DNA from: JACKBK01 sp963707275
GTDB lineage: Bacteria > Chloroflexota > Anaerolineae > JAAEKA01
NCBI GenBank assembly: GCA_963707275.1
Contig: CAVPPH010000011.1
Location: 124,001 to 188,000 of the forward strand
Length of the DNA stretch: 64,000 bases
Reading direction: 5' to 3'
Of the stretch, positions 27,569-36,116 are shown one piece after another. Under the pieces are notes generated by a model. The model did no database searches. It was given only the letters and a program-made list of their open reading frames with translations, and was not told where the DNA came from. A program made the translations under genes and the position numbers. Each line of letters begins with the position of its first letter. Within the stretch, counting starts at the first letter, position 1.

Positions 27569-28423
27569 ATGAGCAAGCAGAAGGACAAGAAGAAGGCCAA
27601 GGCCGAAGCGCACGCTGCATCTGGCAAGTCAGAGGCAGCGAAATCCAAGTCCAAGATGAGCAACAAGGAGTTCGAAAAGCTCCTGGAACCCCTCCAGGTC
27701 GAGCTCGTCAAGATGCAGGAGTGGGTCACGACTACCGGGGCCAAAGTCTGTGTACTGTTCGAAGGGCGTGACACAGCCGGCAAGGGCGGGGTGATCAAAC
27801 GCATCACCGAGCGCACCAGCCCGCGTGTCTTCCGTCATATCGCCTTATCCGCCCCGACGGATCGGCAGAAATCGCAGATGTATTTCCAACGCTACATGCC
27901 CTATCTGCCCGCAGGCGGCGAGGTCATACTCTTCGATCGCAGTTGGTACAATCGGGCCGGCGTCGAGCGGGTGATGGGCTATGCCACGGAAGAGGAGGTG
28001 GCGTACTTCCTCAAATACGCACCGGCCGTCGAACAGTCGATCATCCACTCGGGGGTCATCCTGATCAAGTACTGGCTGGAAGTGAGCATGGAAAACCAGG
28101 AGATGCGCTTGAAAGCGCGCGAACAAGATGGGCGCAAAACCTGGAAACTCAGCCCTATGGATGTGAAGAGCTACACCCACTGGTACGACTACTCGCGCGC
28201 CCGGGATGAGATGTTTGCCGTCACGGATACCCCCACAAGCCCCTGGTTCGTGGTCGATGGCAATGACAAGCGCCGGGCGCGTCTGAACCTCATCTCGCAT
28301 CTGCTCAGTCAGGTGCCCTACGTCGAAGTGCCGCACAAGCCGGTCAAGTGGCCGAAGCGCGGCGCTCCGGGCGACTACGTTGAACCGGACTATCCTTACC
28401 GGTATGTCCCCACGGTTTACTAA
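27569..28423 (+). CDS. ppk2: Polyphosphate kinase 2 family protein, copy 1
   Basis: 284 residues, class I single-domain size, intact. PPK2 moves phosphate between polyphosphate and nucleoside diphosphates, mainly regenerating ATP or GTP. The Walker A motif is FEGRDTAGKGG, the Walker B-like segment FDRSWYNRAGVERVMG and the lid KLSPMD. A lysine-rich tail of about 35 residues (KQKDKKKAKAEAH...) precedes the catalytic domain. AAAGGAG lies eight bases before the ATG at 27569. The P-type ATPase gene starts 18 bases after the stop, and the same pair is repeated at 35243-38934. The close link suggests that ATP made from polyphosphate feeds the pump, which is inference. Confidence 0.95.
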   Translation: MSKQKDKKKAKAEAHAASGKSEAAKSKSKMSNKEFEKLLEPLQVELVKMQEWVTTTGAKVCVLFEGRDTAGKGGVIKRITERTSPRVFRHIALSAPTDRQKSQMYFQRYMPYLPAGGEVILFDRSWYNRAGVERVMGYATEEEVAYFLKYAPAVEQSIIHSGVILIKYWLEVSMENQEMRLKAREQDGRKTWKLSPMDVKSYTHWYDYSRARDEMFAVTDTPTSPWFVVDGNDKRRARLNLISHLLSQVPYVEVPHKPVKWPKRGAPGDYVEPDYPYRYVPTVY

Positions 28424-28441
28424 CGGAAGGAAAAGACAACT

Positions 28442-31200
28442 ATGGCAGCGTCAACTGACAGCCAAACCAAATGGTTTACCCTGACGGCGGATGCAGTTGC
28501 CCAGCAACTGAAGGTTGATCCGACCAAGGGGCTGAGCACCGCCGATGCGCAGCAACGCCTGCAACAATACGGCGCCAATGAACTGGCCGCCAAGAAGCAG
28601 GAGTTGCCGCGCACAGGCGTTTCTGCGCCAGTACCAGGACTTTATGCAGCTTATTCTGGTGGGCGCGGCAGTAGTCAATGTCGTGGTCACAGGCGAATGG
28701 GCTACGACAATCGTACTTCTGCTGCTGACGATGTTCAACGCGGCGCTGGCGCTGCGCGGCGAAGCCAAAGCCGCAGCCAGCCTGGCAGCGCTACAAAGCA
28801 CGATGAAGGACACCACCCGCGTGCGTCGCGACGGCGTGGCCGCCGACGTGGATGCAAGCCAGGTGGTGCCGGGCGACATCGTGCTGCTGCAGGCGGGCGA
28901 TCGCGTGCCGCCGATGGGCGTCTGTCCCAGGCCGCAACCCTCGAGATCGAAGAGTCCGCCCTGACCGGTGAGAGCGTTGCTTCGCCCAAGAACACGGACG
29001 TCATTGACAACCCTGACGCGCCGCTGGGCGATCGCCATGACATGGCCTACATGAATACCGGTGTGACCCGCGGCAGCGCTGAAATGATCGTCACCGTCAC
29101 CGGCATGGGCACTCAGATGGGCAGCATTGCCACGCTGCTCAACAAGACCGAATCCGACAAGACGCCTTTGCAGAAGCAGCTCGACAAGCTGACCAAGATC
29201 ATCGCCGGCCTGGCGGGCATCGCCTTCGTTATTATGGTGCTTTTGGGGCTCATGAACGGCGAGTCGCTGGACGCGGTCTTCGTTGCCGGCATCGCCCTGG
29301 CCATTGCAGCCATCCCCACCGGCCTGCCCGCGGTCGTGACCACCATGTATTCCATGGGTGCACGGGTGCTGGCGAGCGAAGGAGCCATTGTCAAGCGGCT
29401 GCCCTCGGTGGAAACGTTGGGCTCGGTCTCGGCCGTTTGCACCGACAAGACCGGCACGCTCACGATGAACAAGATGACGTCGGTGGAGTTCACCATCCCT
29501 GGCCACAACCATTACACGGTAACAGGCAAGGGGTACAGCCCTGAAGGCAAACTGCTGAACGACAGCGGCGCCCAGATCGATCTGTCGCAGGTGCTGATGC
29601 CGATGGCGCTGTGCGCCGACGCCACACTGGACGGCGACAAGCTGATCGGTGACCCGACCGAAGGCGCGCTGGTTGTGCTGGCGGCCAAGGGCGGCATTGA
29701 CCCAGACGGCGTCCGCAAACGGTATCCGCGCCTGGCCGTGCTGCCCTTCGATGCGGACTATAAATTCATGGCTACCTTCCACAACATGACCGACGAGCAG
29801 GGCAAGCCGGTAGTACGCTGTTGTGTCAAGGGTGCGCCCGATGTGGTCATCGGTCTCAGCAGTTCCTACTGGCTGCCCAGCGGCGAGACACAACCTCTCA
29901 CCGCCGAGGGCCGTCAGGTGGCGCTGGATGAAAATCAGCGCATGGGCGAGGAAGGCGAGCGTGTGATGGTGGTTGCACGGCGCGACTACGATCCCGCGAC
30001 CTTCGATCCCAGGGCCGATTTGTTGCAGGTCGTGAAGGACCTTACTCTCCTCGCTATCGTGGGCATCGTCGATCCCCACGCGCCGAAGCCAGGGACGCCA
30101 TCGCCAAGTGTCACAGCGCCGGCATCCAGGTACGCATGATCACCGGTGACCATGCGGTGACCGCAGCCGCCATAGGCAAGCAGTTGGGCATCGAGGGCAA
30201 AGCCCTGACTGGCGCCCAGTTCGCAGCCATGAGCGACGAAGATGCGACGAACGATCTGGACAACATCGCCATCGTGGCAAGAGTGACGCCGCAGGACAAG
30301 ATCCGCATGGTCGAACTCTTGCAGCGCAAGGAAAACATCGTTTCGATGACCGGCGACGGCGTCAACGATGCGCCGGCACTGAAGAAGGCCGACATCGGCG
30401 TGGCCATGGGCATCACCGGCACCGAGGTTTCCAAGGGAGCGGCGGTGATGATCCTGACCGACGACAACTTTGCCACCATCATCAAGGCAATCGAGTTTGG
30501 GCGCGGCATCTACAACAACCTCTTCAACTTTGTGCGCTTCCAGATGTTCGAGTTGGTGGCGTTCATTGTTTCTTACCTGCTGGCCGCGTTCTTCGTCGTG
30601 CTGGGAGGGGTGCCCTTTGCGCCGGCGCTGGTGCTGTTTGTGAACTTCCTGGTCACGGTTCCTTGCGCCATGGCGCTGGGCTTCGACCAGGCGCCTGATA
30701 ACCTGATGCAGAACAAGCCCCGACCACTAAAGCAACCAATTCTCAGCCGCTCACAGTGGGCGCGCATCATCTTCATGGGCGTGTTGACGGCCATCGTCAC
30801 TGTTGCTCTGGAGAAAATGTATGAGGCGACAAGCGTTCCAACCGCGACCTCGATGGGCTTCGTCGTGTTCGGCTTGATGGCTGTCACCATGGGCGTTAGC
30901 GCACGCAAAGAGATCGACAGTGCCTTCAACACGGACATCTTCAATGAGTCCAAACAGTTGATGCTGTACGGATTTGCGCTGCTGATCACGCTGCTGGCGA
31001 CCGAGTTGGCCTTCTTGCAGCGCATGCTGGGCACAACCAGCCTGAGCGGCGACCAGTGGCTGATCTGCGTCGGATTCGCCATCGCTCTGCTGCTGGTGGA
31101 TGAGGTGGTCAAGTTCTTCCTGCGCAGAAGCCGCAGTCAACCAACTGACGCAGCGCCCGCCGCCAAGCCTGCCGCCGTTGCACCGCAAGCGCCAGCATAA
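28442..31200 (+). CDS. P-type (P2-like) cation-transporting ATPase, copy 1 (three frameshifts)
   Basis: Reconstructed length about 919 residues. Domains in order: the cation ATPase N-terminal domain; M1-M2; an actuator domain with LTGESV; M3-M4 with AIPTGLPAVV; the phosphorylation site CTDKTGTLT; the nucleotide domain with KGAPDVV; the hinge with MITGD and MTGDGVNDAPALKKADIG; then M5-M10. M4 has Thr where calcium pumps have Glu (PEGLP). M6 reads NFLVTVPCAMALGF and lacks the Asp of the calcium-pump motif. The ion is thus uncertain; H+, Na+ or K+ are as likely as Ca2+. A surplus base near 28612 and missing bases near 28918 and 30080 break the frame; copy 2 confirms each repair. It shares a transcript with the PPK2 gene. 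Confidence 0.9.
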
Positions 31201-31222
31201 TCCGCTTGCGTCTGAGTTTTCC

Positions 31223-31260
31223 CGCCCTGGCCACGCGCTCCCCTGCGTACAGCCAGGGCG
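31223..31260 (+). terminator. Likely terminator after ATPase copy 1
   Basis: Perfect 9-bp inverted repeat CGCCCTGGC (31223-31231) with GCCAGGGCG (31252-31260), 22 bases after the stop codon, followed by the partly T-rich CTTCTGTTTCTGG. The T run is interrupted, so termination may be weak. Confidence 0.5.
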
Positions 31261-31369
31261 CTTCTGTTTCTGGATCAGGGTGCCGGGCTGTGTCCAGTGG
31301 AAGCGCTGCAATCGTCACTTTTGACGTATAATAGCTTAAGCAAACGTAACTGCTCACCCTTCACTGTTG

Positions 31370-31437
31370 CGTCACTCCCGCGTAGGCGGGAATCACTTGC
31401 TCGTGAAGCGTGGATTCCCGCCTACGCGGGAATGACG
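31370..31437. repeat. Palindromic interspersed repeat (CGTCA-TTCCCGC type)
   Basis: The arms at 31370-31394 and 31413-31437 are 25 bases each and pair with one mismatch: left starts CGTCACTCCCGCGTAGG, right ends CGCGGGAATGACG. The loop is 18 bases. This is the common kind of palindromic intergenic repeat found scattered in many bacterial genomes. It lies upstream of the antiporter gene. Confidence 0.8.
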
Positions 31438-31495
31438 GGTCTGTAGTTACCAGCAAACGATCTCTATTCACGCTATCCCGGAGCGGCAATAATTC

Positions 31496-32782
31496 ATGGA
31501 AGCAGGAATCGGGGTTCTGACCATCGCCGTTGTGTTGTACGCGGCGCTGGCGAGCAAACTCGGACGCTGGTCGATCACGATGCCGATGGTCTTCGTGGCG
31601 GTTGGTTTCCTCCTTGGCCCGCTTGGTGTAGGGTTGCTGGCGCTTTCGCCGCAAACCGAAACCGTCAAGGTGGTCACCGAGATCACGCTGGCGTTGCTGC
31701 TGTTCGCCGACGCCTCGACGCTGACGTTTGGGCAGGTGGTGGACGATGCGAGCCTGTCGGCGCGTCTGCTTGCCATCGGGCTGCCGTTGACGATTGTACT
31801 GGGCGCGGCAGCGGCGCTGCTACTGCTGCGCGGCGAGGGCCTTGCGTTTGCCTGCCTGCTGGGCGCCATGCTTGCGCCGACCGACGCGGCGCTCGGTCTG
31901 CCGATTTTCAACAACCCACGCGTGCCGGTGCGCATCCGGCGCGCGCTCAACATCGAAAGCGGCTTGAACGACGGCATTGCCACGCCATTTGTCCTGCTGT
32001 TTCTCGCCTTCGCCGCCGCGACCGAGGAACAAGCGCAGGCCGCCGGCGGCTGGTTGCGCATGGCGCTGAGCGAGATCGCGTTGGCGGTAGTGATAGGCGC
32101 GGCAATCGGTTTGGTCGGCGGCTGGCTGCTGCGACAGGCGGCTCAGCGCGGTTGGGCCACCGACGGGTCGAAACAGATCGCCATACTGGGATTGGCGCTG
32201 GCCGCCTACTTCGGGTCGGTGACGCTGGGCGGCAACGGCTTTATCGCTGCCTTTGTCGGCGGCATTGCCTTTCGGGCCGCCACTCGCGACCAACTCATGC
32301 AACCGACCGAGTTCACCGAAACCTTTGGCACCTTCCTTTCGCTGCTTGTCTGGAGCATCTTTGGCGCTGTCTTGGTGACAACGCTGTTTTCCCATTCCTT
32401 TGACTGGCGACCGCTGGTTTACGCCGTAATCAGTCTCACCGTGGTGCGCATGGCGCCGGTGGCGCTGGCCATGCTGGGCGCGGGCCTGCGGCGGGACACG
32501 GTAGCGATCATGGGCTGGTTTGGTCCACGCGGGCTGGCCTCGGTCGTGTTCACGCTGCTGGCGCTGGAGGATTTTCAGAGCGCGGGCCGTCCGGTGGATA
32601 CGCTGGTTCTGGCCGCCACCTGGACGATTCTCTTGAGCGTAATGCTACACGGTCTTACGGCCGCGCCGTTGTCGTCCTGGTATGCACGCCGCCTGGCCGC
32701 CGCGCAACCGCCGCCGGCCGAGCTTTCCGGTGTATCCGAACTGCGCACGCGTCGCACGGCGCTGACGCGGATCGAGCAGTAG
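31496..32782 (+). CDS. Cation:proton antiporter, CPA1 (Na+/H+ exchanger) family
   Basis: 428 residues, intact, with about 12 membrane segments beginning at residue 5 and a short cytosolic tail. The transport core shows LAPTDAALGLPIF and the family hallmark NIESGLNDGIATPF, whose Asn-Asp pair binds the exchanged ion. Members swap Na+ (or K+) for H+ across the inner membrane. It lies between the two PPK2/ATPase cassettes and probably cooperates in ion balance. A GGAG about 14 bases before the ATG is a weak ribosome site. Confidence 0.92.
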   Translation: MEAGIGVLTIAVVLYAALASKLGRWSITMPMVFVAVGFLLGPLGVGLLALSPQTETVKVVTEITLALLLFADASTLTFGQVVDDASLSARLLAIGLPLTIVLGAAAALLLLRGEGLAFACLLGAMLAPTDAALGLPIFNNPRVPVRIRRALNIESGLNDGIATPFVLLFLAFAAATEEQAQAAGGWLRMALSEIALAVVIGAAIGLVGGWLLRQAAQRGWATDGSKQIAILGLALAAYFGSVTLGGNGFIAAFVGGIAFRAATRDQLMQPTEFTETFGTFLSLLVWSIFGAVLVTTLFSHSFDWRPLVYAVISLTVVRMAPVALAMLGAGLRRDTVAIMGWFGPRGLASVVFTLLALEDFQSAGRPVDTLVLAATWTILLSVMLHGLTAAPLSSWYARRLAAAQPPPAELSGVSELRTRRTALTRIEQ

Positions 32783-32931
32783 CAGCCTTTCCGGCGATCA
32801 TCAATCGGTCGGACGTCGCCGATTGCTTGCAATCGCTGCCTTGAAGTACCTGGACAGCTCTGCTTGTTGACCTGGCAACTCCCAGCGTCTGAATAGATCC
32901 TTGATCGGATTGGGCCTGGCGTGAAGCTCGG

Positions 32932-32960
32932 TTGCTGTTCGACAGTGGCTCGCATATAAT
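32932..32960 (+). promoter_or_regulatory. Candidate promoter of the small membrane protein gene
   Basis: TTGCTG (32932-32937), a 17-base spacer and a perfect TATAAT (32955-32960), about 50 bases before the start at 33013. The rest of the 230-base gap after the antiporter gene shows nothing further. Confidence 0.55.
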
Positions 32961-33012
32961 TGGAACATTGTTTACATTCTTGTCGGTCATTTCACCCAAG
33001 GAGGCATAGAGT

Positions 33013-33591
33013 ATGTTCCCAATCTTAGTGATCCTGATCGGTATTGCAGTTCTTGTCTTCGGTAAACGGCTTGCGGTGCTCGGTGCAGCGGTCGGTGCGC
33101 TGCTGGGCGTTGGCCTGCTGAGCCTGTTCTCTGTGTCAGGCAATCCGTTGCTCCAAATCGCCATCGTCGGCCTGCTGGCCGTGTTGGGGTTCTTCGCCGG
33201 CGGGTTCGCGAAGGGTCTGGTGGACATCGTGATCCTGGTGCTGGGTGTGCTGGCGGGCGCAGCCATCGTGCTGGGGTTCATTGACCTGTTCAACCTCGAC
33301 CTTGGACTGCTGCGCTGGGTGCTCGCGGCGGTGGGCGGCGTCGCAGGTTTTGTGCTCATCAGACGATCCAGACGAGGCTCCCAGGATTGGGGGATCATCA
33401 TTCTGGCCGGCCTGGTTGGCGCGCTGCTCGTTGCGCGCGGGCTTACGATCTTGCTGCCGAGCCTGCAAGGCGTCATCGGCACGCTGATCGTCGTTGTGCT
33501 GGCGGGCGCCAGCATCGCGTTTCAAGGTGGTTTTCTTGGCAATCGCAAAGGTGCGACTGACACCTCAGCCAAGCCGCCGTCCACGACATGA
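33013..33591 (+). CDS. Conserved membrane protein, function unknown
   Basis: 192 residues, almost wholly hydrophobic, with about seven membrane segments. It opens with FPILVILIGIAVLVFGKRL and later has VDIVILVLGVLAGAAIVLGF and GLLRWVLAAVGGVAGFVLI. The polar tail (RKGATDTSAKPPSTT) is short. A strong AAGGAGG lies ten bases before the ATG. The Gly-Ala-rich, repeated helices recall small scaffold-like proteins, but I recognise no family. It lies between the antiporter and DUF2252 genes, all on the plus strand. Confidence 0.75.
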   Translation: MFPILVILIGIAVLVFGKRLAVLGAAVGALLGVGLLSLFSVSGNPLLQIAIVGLLAVLGFFAGGFAKGLVDIVILVLGVLAGAAIVLGFIDLFNLDLGLLRWVLAAVGGVAGFVLIRRSRRGSQDWGIIILAGLVGALLVARGLTILLPSLQGVIGTLIVVVLAGASIAFQGGFLGNRKGATDTSAKPPSTT

Positions 33592-33753
33592 CCTGCGTGG
33601 TAACCACGTCCGGCTCTGGCGCTACGCCAGGGCCGGAAGCACCGCAAGACGACTGATCAACAATTCTGCGCGCTCCTGCAACACGACGAAATGCGAGCCC
33701 AACCCCGTAGCAGCGGCCGCTACACTACAGATGTATCTTGAAAGGATGTCAAC

Positions 33754-35181
33754 ATGACCGAAGTGACTATGTCAGATGAAAGCCTTCCCCAATTGACCAA
33801 GGCGCCAATTCCGGTGCAAACCCATGTCCTGCGAATGGAAGAGCGCCTCGCAAAAGGCAAAGCACTGCGCGAGGTTGCCGCTCGCAAAGCCCAGAAGGAG
33901 TGGCAGCCGCCTGCAGACCGGCCTGATCCGGTTGATCTGCTGATCGAAAACAGCAAAGGCCGCGTGGAGGAACTGCTTCCGATTCGCTACGGCCGCATGA
34001 TGGCCAGCCCATTTGCCTTCTACCGTGGTGCGGCTGCCATCATGGCGTACGACCTGGCGCACACGCCTTCCACCGGCCTGAGCGTGCTGGCCGATGGCGA
34101 CTGCCACCTGGTGAACTTCGGCGGCTTTGCAACCGCCGAGCGCAAGGTGATTTTCGACCTCAACGACTTCGACGAAGTCTCGTTTGCACCATGGGAGTGG
34201 GATGTCAAGCGACTGGGCGCCAGCTTCGTGGTTGCCGGGCGCTCCAATGGGTTCTCTCCAGCCGACTGCCGTGAAGCCGCCTGGCTGGCCGCGCAGAGCT
34301 ATCGCGAGCGCATGGCAGAGTATGCAGGGATGCCGGTGTTACACGTTTGGAACGATTCCTTCGATTTCAACACCATCGTCGAGGGCATGGCCGACAAGGA
34401 CATGAAGCGCTTCTATACCAAGAAGCTGATCGGCGCCACTGAACAGAGCGCCAAGGAAAAGGAGTTTGCTAAGCTGACCTTTTCCACCGGCGATATGCCG
34501 CGCATTGTCGACCAGCCGCCGCTGATCTTTCACTACGGCGATCAACGCGACCAGACAATGCGCGAGAACGCAAGAAAAGCCTTGGAAGATTACAAGCAAA
34601 CGTTGATTCCGGCCCGCCGGTTGTTGCTCGACCGCTTTGAGATGGTGGACTACGCGATGAAGGTCGTAGGCGTGGGCAGCGTCGGCACCTTCTGCGGCAT
34701 TTTGTTGCTGATGTCCGGCAACGGCGACCCGCTGTTCTTGCAGTTCAAGGAGGCGCGCCAATCGGTGCTGGAGCCCTACTGCGGCGTCAGCCCCTTCGGT
34801 CACGCCGGCTATCGTGTGGTAGCGGGCCAACGAGCGATGCAGGCAGCCAGCGATATCTTCCTCGGTTGGACGACAGGTACAGGCGAGCTGAAGCGCCAGT
34901 TCTTCATTCGCCAGCTAAGCGACGCCAAGATCAAGCCCGTCATAGAGATCATGAAAGCGGCTAACCTGAAGGGCTATGCCCGACTGTGCGGCATGGCGCT
35001 GGCGCGGGCCCACGCCCGTTCAGGCGATGCTGCCGTGCTAACCGGCTACATGGGCAAGAGCACCGCTTTCGAAGATGCGTTGGCCGATTTCAGCATAGCC
35101 TACGCCGACCAGAACGAGCGCGATCACGCCGCTTTGGTAGCCGCGGTGCGCGCCGGCACGATTGAAGCGCAGACCGAGTGA
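33754..35181 (+). CDS. DUF2252 family protein, kinase-like
   Basis: 475 residues, intact, normal length. The region GDCHLVNFGG followed by VIFDLNDFDE resembles the catalytic loop (HGDxHxxN) and metal-binding DxD part of aminoglycoside-phosphotransferase-like kinases. That makes a phosphotransferase plausible, though none has been shown for DUF2252. It has no signal peptide or membrane segment. AAAGGA precedes the ATG. The gene starts the second PPK2/ATPase group and lies 61 bases before that PPK2 gene. A remnant of another DUF2252 gene lies at 17195-17337. Confidence 0.88.
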   Translation: MTEVTMSDESLPQLTKAPIPVQTHVLRMEERLAKGKALREVAARKAQKEWQPPADRPDPVDLLIENSKGRVEELLPIRYGRMMASPFAFYRGAAAIMAYDLAHTPSTGLSVLADGDCHLVNFGGFATAERKVIFDLNDFDEVSFAPWEWDVKRLGASFVVAGRSNGFSPADCREAAWLAAQSYRERMAEYAGMPVLHVWNDSFDFNTIVEGMADKDMKRFYTKKLIGATEQSAKEKEFAKLTFSTGDMPRIVDQPPLIFHYGDQRDQTMRENARKALEDYKQTLIPARRLLLDRFEMVDYAMKVVGVGSVGTFCGILLLMSGNGDPLFLQFKEARQSVLEPYCGVSPFGHAGYRVVAGQRAMQAASDIFLGWTTGTGELKRQFFIRQLSDAKIKPVIEIMKAANLKGYARLCGMALARAHARSGDAAVLTGYMGKSTAFEDALADFSIAYADQNERDHAALVAAVRAGTIEAQTE

Positions 35182-35242
35182 ACACCTGGCTTCGCAAGTC
35201 AGGCGCAGGATAGCAAGCCAATCCCTGCAAGGAGGCAGAGAC

Positions 35243-36098
35243 ATGGGTAAGAAGAAAGATAAGAAGAAGCAGCACCGGGAAGAACTGGGTGCGCAAGACA
35301 TTGCTGTAGCCGCCGAACCCAAGGCGAAGATGAGCAACAAGGAGTTCGAGAAGGAGATTGAAAAACTCCAGGTTGAGCTCGTCAAAATGCAGGAGTGGGT
35401 GAAGGTCAGCGGCGCCAAGGTCTGCGTGCTTTTCGAAGGACGCGATACGGCCGGCAAGGGCGGGGTCATCAAACGCATCACCGAACGCACCAGCCCGCGC
35501 GTCTTCCGGGTAGTGGCCCTGTCCGCTCCCACTGAGCGCGAAAAGTCGCAGATGTACTTCCAGCGCTACATGCCCCACCTGCCCGCCGCCGGCGAAGTCG
35601 TGATCTTCGACCGCAGTTGGTACAACCGGGCCGGTGTGGAGCGGGTCATGGGCTTTGCCACGCCTGAGCAGGTCGACTACTTTCTGAAATACGCCCCAGC
35701 GGTTGAACGGGCGATCACCAACTCCGGCGTCATCCTGATCAAGTACTGGCTGGAAGTGAGGCATGGATGTCCAGGACGAGCGGCTCAGGGCGCGTGACCA
35801 GGATGCGCGCAAGATCTGGAAGCTCACCCCCATGGACCTGAAGAGCTATAATCGCTGGTACGACTATTCCCGGGCGCGGGATGCCATGTTCGCCGCCACA
35901 GACATGCCCGACACCTCCTGGTATGTGGTGGACGCCAACGACAAGCGCCGGGCGCGCCTGAACTGCATCTCACACCTGCTCAGCCAGGTGCCCTATGAAG
36001 AAGTGCCGCGCGAGCCGGTCAAGTTTCCAAAGCGCCAGCCCAAAGGCGACTACGTCGAACCGGACTATCCCTATCGGATGGTTCCGACGATCTATTAG
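35243..36098 (+). CDS. ppk2: Polyphosphate kinase 2 family protein, copy 2 (one frameshift)
   Basis: Reconstructed length 284 residues, closely similar to copy 1. It has the same Walker A FEGRDTAGKGG, the segment FDRSWYNRAGVERVMGF, the lid LTPMD and the C-terminal DYVEPDYPYRMVPTIY. The N-terminal tail is again lysine-rich but of different sequence (GKKKDKKKQHREE). A surplus G near 35762 breaks the frame; without it EVSMDVQDERLRARDQDARK follows copy 1. CAAGGAGG precedes the ATG at 35243. The ATPase gene starts 18 bases after the stop, exactly as in the first cassette. Confidence 0.94.
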
Positions 36099-36116
36099 TT
36101 CACAGGAGAGGTAATT

